From NCBI RefSeq assembly GCF_003096995.1, contig NZ_QENU01000001.1, positions 124,001 to 188,000 of the forward strand: DNA of 64,000 nt, in the 5' to 3' direction. The DNA is from Alitibacter langaaensis DSM 22999. GTDB taxonomy: Bacteria; Pseudomonadota; Gammaproteobacteria; Enterobacterales; Pasteurellaceae. Below are positions 61,366 to 64,000 of this stretch, one piece after another. The notes beneath the pieces are model-generated. The model did not search any database, was not told the DNA's origin, and was given only the letters and a program-made list of their open reading frames with translations. Positions within the stretch are counted from its first letter, which is position 1; every line of letters starts with the position of its first letter. Made by a program: the position numbers and the translations under genes.

Positions 61366-62619
61366 ATGGAGAAAAAACTTCCTTCTTTATTGGGCGGCGT
61401 GATGATTATCGCAGGCGGCACCGTAGGCGCGGGTATGCTCGCTAACCCTATTTCGACTTCTGGCGTTTGGTTTGTCGGCTCAATTTTAATTTTGCTCTAC
61501 ACCTGGTTTTGTATGATGTCCTCAGGTTTAATGTTGCTCGAAGCCAATTTGCATTATCCAACGGGCGCAAGTTTCGACACGATCGTGAAAGATTTGCTCG
61601 GCAAAGGCTGGAACGCCTTAAACGGTTTGTCGTTAGCCTTTGTACTCTATATTTTAACCTATGCTTATATCACATCAGGCGGCGGCATTACCGAAGGTTT
61701 TCTGAATCAATTGTTGAGTTCATCAGAAAGTGCGGTGGAAATTGGGCGAGCTTCAGGTTCTTTATTATTCACCGTTGTGCTTGCAACATTTGTGTGGTTC
61801 TCTACCAAAGCCGTTGACCGTTTTAGCACCGTTTTGCTCGCGGGAATGGTGATTTCCTTTGTGCTTTCTATTGGCGGGTTAGTTTCTTCGGTCAATCCTA
61901 CGATCTTATTTGATACAGCGGCACCCGCTGAAACGCAATATTTACCTTACGCCATTGCTGCATTACCCGTTTGTTTGGTGTCATTCGGCTTTCATCAAAA
62001 TGTTCCAAGCCTAGTGAAATATTACAACCGCAATGCTGCCAAAGTGGTGAAATCCGCTGTTATTGGCACGCTGATTGCATTGTTTATCTATATTTTATGG
62101 CAGCTGGCGATTCAAGGAAATTTATCGCGAGCCGCATTTGGACCTGTGATCGCAAAAGGGGGAGATATTGCCGCTTTGCTTGATGCGTTAAGTGCGAGCG
62201 TACAAACGGATTATGTGGGATTAGTGCTAAAATTCTTCGCTTATATGGCGATTGCTAGTTCATTTTTAGGGGTAACGCTGGGCTTGTTCGATTACATCGC
62301 GGATTTGTTCAATTTTGACGATAGTGCCTTGGGCAGAACGAAAACCACATTAGTCACTTTCTTGCCACCACTGTTCTTAAGTTTAGAATATCCTTATGGT
62401 TTTGTGATTGCCATTGGTTTTGCGGGGCTTGCCGCCACAATTTGGGCAGCCATCGTGCCTGCATTATTGGCGAAAGCGTGCCGCAGCAAATTCCCACAGC
62501 GTGAATATACCGTATTCGGCGGCAATTTTATGATTTATTTTGTGATTTTCTTTGGCGTGCTGAACATTGTTGCGCAGCTAGCGGCACAGTTTGGTTGCTT
62601 GCCAGAATTTAAAGGCTAA
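61366..62619 (+). CDS. tyrP: Aromatic amino acid transporter (TyrP/Mtr family)
   Basis: 417 residues, about eleven membrane helices, HAAAP family. Opens PSLLGGVMIIAGGTVGAGMLANPI, followed by SGLMLLEANLHYPTGASF, and keeps SFGFHQNVPSLVKYYNRN in the middle. Probably a proton symporter for tyrosine, as in H. influenzae, but tryptophan cannot be excluded from sequence. Followed after one base by a methyltransferase gene, so the two are likely co-transcribed. Confidence 0.92.
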   Translation: MEKKLPSLLGGVMIIAGGTVGAGMLANPISTSGVWFVGSILILLYTWFCMMSSGLMLLEANLHYPTGASFDTIVKDLLGKGWNALNGLSLAFVLYILTYAYITSGGGITEGFLNQLLSSSESAVEIGRASGSLLFTVVLATFVWFSTKAVDRFSTVLLAGMVISFVLSIGGLVSSVNPTILFDTAAPAETQYLPYAIAALPVCLVSFGFHQNVPSLVKYYNRNAAKVVKSAVIGTLIALFIYILWQLAIQGNLSRAAFGPVIAKGGDIAALLDALSASVQTDYVGLVLKFFAYMAIASSFLGVTLGLFDYIADLFNFDDSALGRTKTTLVTFLPPLFLSLEYPYGFVIAIGFAGLAATIWAAIVPALLAKACRSKFPQREYTVFGGNFMIYFVIFFGVLNIVAQLAAQFGCLPEFKG

Positions 62620-62620
62620 T

Positions 62621-63364
62621 ATGAAAAAATCGGTTTATGATAGCGAAAATTTTTTCGAGTTGTATCAAAAATTAAGAGCCAATCCGATTAGCCTAAATAA
62701 CATCGTGGAAATGCCCACGATGTTATCGCTTTTGCCTGAATTACAAGGCAGAAAATTGCTAGATTTAGGCTGTGGCACAGGAGAACATTTGCGCTTGTAT
62801 CTGCAAGGTGGCGCGGCGCAGGTGGTGGGCATGGATTTATCGGCAGCAATGTTAGCACAGGCTGAAAAAAATCTTGCGCAATTTCGACCGCACTTTGCTT
62901 TATATCAGTCGCCAATGGAGCAGCTCAGTGAGCTTCCCGAACAGAATTTTGATATTATCACCAGCTCTTTTGCCTTTCATTACATCAGTGATTTCCCTAA
63001 ATTGCTGGCGGATATTAAAGCCAAATTAAAAGCTAACGGTACATTAGTTTTTTCGCAAGAACATCCGATTGTTACCGCCTATCAAGGTGGTGAACGTTGG
63101 GAAAAAAATGAGAAGAAAGAGCAAGTGGCTTATCGGCTAAATTATTATCGAGATGAAGGCGAGCGAGATCGCAGTTGGTTTAAACAGCCTTTCAAAACCT
63201 ATCATCGCACCTTGGCAACGATTATCAATAATATCATTGCCGCAGGCGGTGAAATTGAACAAATTGCAGAGCCGATGCTAGCGCAACAACCTGAATGGCA
63301 GGCGGAATTTAAGGATTTACAGCACAGACCTGTATTATTATTTGTGCGGGCAAAATTTGGTTAA
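62621..63364 (+). CDS. SAM-dependent methyltransferase, class I
   Basis: 247 residues from ATG 62621, directly after the tyrP stop; the longer frame overlaps tyrP and is rejected. Rossmann-fold methyltransferase with motif I LLDLGCGTGEHLRLY (about 46-60), the acidic loop VVGMDLSAAML, and motif IV DIITSSFAFHYISD. Substrate unknown; the family contains many small-molecule and ubiquinone-type enzymes. Codons 26-35 are an extremely regular 12-bp inverted repeat. Confidence 0.88.
   Translation: MKKSVYDSENFFELYQKLRANPISLNNIVEMPTMLSLLPELQGRKLLDLGCGTGEHLRLYLQGGAAQVVGMDLSAAMLAQAEKNLAQFRPHFALYQSPMEQLSELPEQNFDIITSSFAFHYISDFPKLLADIKAKLKANGTLVFSQEHPIVTAYQGGERWEKNEKKEQVAYRLNYYRDEGERDRSWFKQPFKTYHRTLATIINNIIAAGGEIEQIAEPMLAQQPEWQAEFKDLQHRPVLLFVRAKFG
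62697..62726. repeat. Perfect 12-bp inverted repeat inside methyltransferase gene
   Basis: ATAACATCGTGG (62697-62708) and CCACGATGTTAT (62715-62726) form a perfect stem with a 6-nt loop, within the coding sequence. Confidence 0.85.
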
Positions 63365-63405
63365 TTTCAGCTTAAAATAAAATTTAAAAAATCTGAAAAA
63401 AAATC

Positions 63406-63434
63406 TTGCAATCTCTCATTTTTCAGCGTATTTT
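63406..63434 (+). promoter_or_regulatory. his operon promoter
   Basis: TTGCAA (63406-63411), 17-bp spacer, TATTTT (63429-63434), upstream of the his leader peptide. Confidence 0.6.
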
Positions 63435-63486
63435 AACAAGCAACTCAACGAAATTTGTATCAAAATTTATAGCAGAGAAACCTATT

Positions 63487-63528
63487 ATGAACTTTATTCG
63501 TACTCATCATCGCCATCATTCAACCTGA
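63487..63528 (+). CDS. hisL: his operon leader peptide
   Basis: 13-residue reading frame MNFIRTHHRHHST with four His in five positions, ending at TGA 63526-63528. It sits between the his promoter and hisG and just ahead of a set of alternative hairpins, the classic layout of histidine attenuation. The E. coli leader has seven consecutive His; four non-consecutive is fewer but still strongly biased. AGAG-type ribosome site (AGCAGAGAAACC). Confidence 0.85.
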   Translation: MNFIRTHHRHHST

Positions 63529-63637
63529 TATCTTTCGGGCATTTGAATGTGGCCGGAAGATAGCAAATCTTCCGAGTACGTCTAAACCACAATAGTTTAC
63601 ATAACCTCTCGGAAGGCAACTTTCGAGAGGTTTTTTT
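63529..63637 (+). promoter_or_regulatory. his operon attenuator
   Basis: Five segments can be paired: A (63529-63538) with B (63553-63562), 10 bp; B (63554-63561) with C (63567-63574), 8 bp; C (63569-63576) with D (63608-63615), 8 bp; and D with E (63605-63615 with 63620-63630, 11 bp including one G-U and a GCAA loop) followed by TTTTTTT, which is the terminator. Confidence 0.85.
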
Positions 63638-63697
63638 ATATCCAAAATTTAAACATAGCATTAAAACACAACACTAAAATATTATGGGGAAAACACA

Positions 63698-64000
63698 ATG
63701 ACAACAACAAACCGTTTACGCATTGCACTACAAAAGAAAGGGCGTTTGAGCAAAGATTGCAATGAATTACTCAAACAATGCGGGGTAAAAATCAATTGGA
63801 ATGAACAACGTTTAATTGCGTATTCAGAAAATATGCCCATTGAAATTCTCCGAGTGCGTGATGACGATATTCCTGGCTTAGTATTCGATGGCGTGGTCGA
63901 TCTAGGCATTATCGGGGAAAACGTGTTGGAAGAAGAGGAGCTTGGTCGCCTAGCAAGAGGCGAGCAGGTTGAATACAAAAAATTACGCACCTTGGATTTT
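63698..64000 (+). CDS. hisG: ATP phosphoribosyltransferase HisG (5' part)
   Basis: The frame opens at ATG 63698 and runs off the window edge. The translation, 101 residues, starts [20 protein letters not shown], followed by the HisG segments [20 protein letters not shown] and [15 protein letters not shown]. Long form of the enzyme that starts histidine synthesis from ATP and PRPP; feedback inhibited by histidine. First structural gene of the his operon, controlled by the attenuator upstream. The ribosome site is weak (GGGGAAAACACA). Confidence 0.96.
   Translation, partial: MTTTNRLRIALQKKGRLSKDCNELLKQCGVKINWNEQRLIAYSENMPIEILRVRDDDIPGLVFDGVVDLGIIGENVLEEEELGRLARGEQVEYKKLRTLDF

Overview
The window is a continuous stretch of core chromosome from a Pasteurellaceae bacterium. 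The strongest evidence is the DNA-uptake signal AAGTGCGGT (or ACCGCACTT), present dozens of times inside genes and, as inverted pairs, between them; this is the Haemophilus influenzae-type signal rather than the Actinobacillus pleuropneumoniae type. Several gene clusters match what I recall of H. influenzae order (galTKM-galS-mglBAC; fabZ-lpxA-lpxB-rnhB; efp/epmB-oapA-oapB; ssrS-zapA/ygfB-pepP). A hemB gene suggests a porphyrin-making relative rather than H. influenzae itself, which needs haem. I cannot name the genus. I see no tRNA, rRNA, insertion sequence, prophage, CRISPR array or recognisable defence system.

Layout. 1-6.4 kb: 3' end of leuD, cell-shape operon mreBCD (minus), infA, and corC-lnt (minus). 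6.6-16.1 kb: a lone D-malate/tartrate dehydrogenase, then a galactose block: galT-galK-galM (minus) divergent from a GalR/GalS repressor followed by mglBAC, with repressor operators and CRP sites visible in sequence. 16.3-24.3 kb: fabZ-lpxA-lpxB-rnhB, an SLC13-type transporter, mog, a small membrane protein, glnB and an AI-2E-family permease. 24.3-35.4 kb: nhaB-dsbB (minus), fadR, folB, plsY, aroQ, accB-accC, yhdT-panF, prmA, dusB-fis.

35.5-46.2 kb: menC, menB, menH and a phosphoethanolamine transferase (all minus), pyrH-frr-dxr, then zapA-6S RNA-ygfA (minus) divergent from ygfB-pepP. 46.5-55.1 kb: groES-groEL (minus, sigma-32 promoter), tatABC-hemB, oapA-oapB (minus), epmB divergent from its substrate gene efp. 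55.3-64 kb: cysK, dusC and djlA with a possible small membrane-protein ORF between them, deoB-deoD (minus), a YczE-like membrane protein, tyrP, a methyltransferase, and the start of the his operon with a complete leader peptide and attenuator.

No new multi-gene system was found. The observations most worth checking are the his attenuator, whose geometry implies a mechanism slightly different from the enteric one; a promoter followed at once by a terminator ahead of dusB-fis; a 46-codon membrane ORF overlapping djlA and dusC; a perfect CRP-like palindrome upstream of 6S RNA; and a recurring pattern of 13-18 bp tandem duplications placed exactly at gene ends and starts, including one that duplicates the galM start codon.
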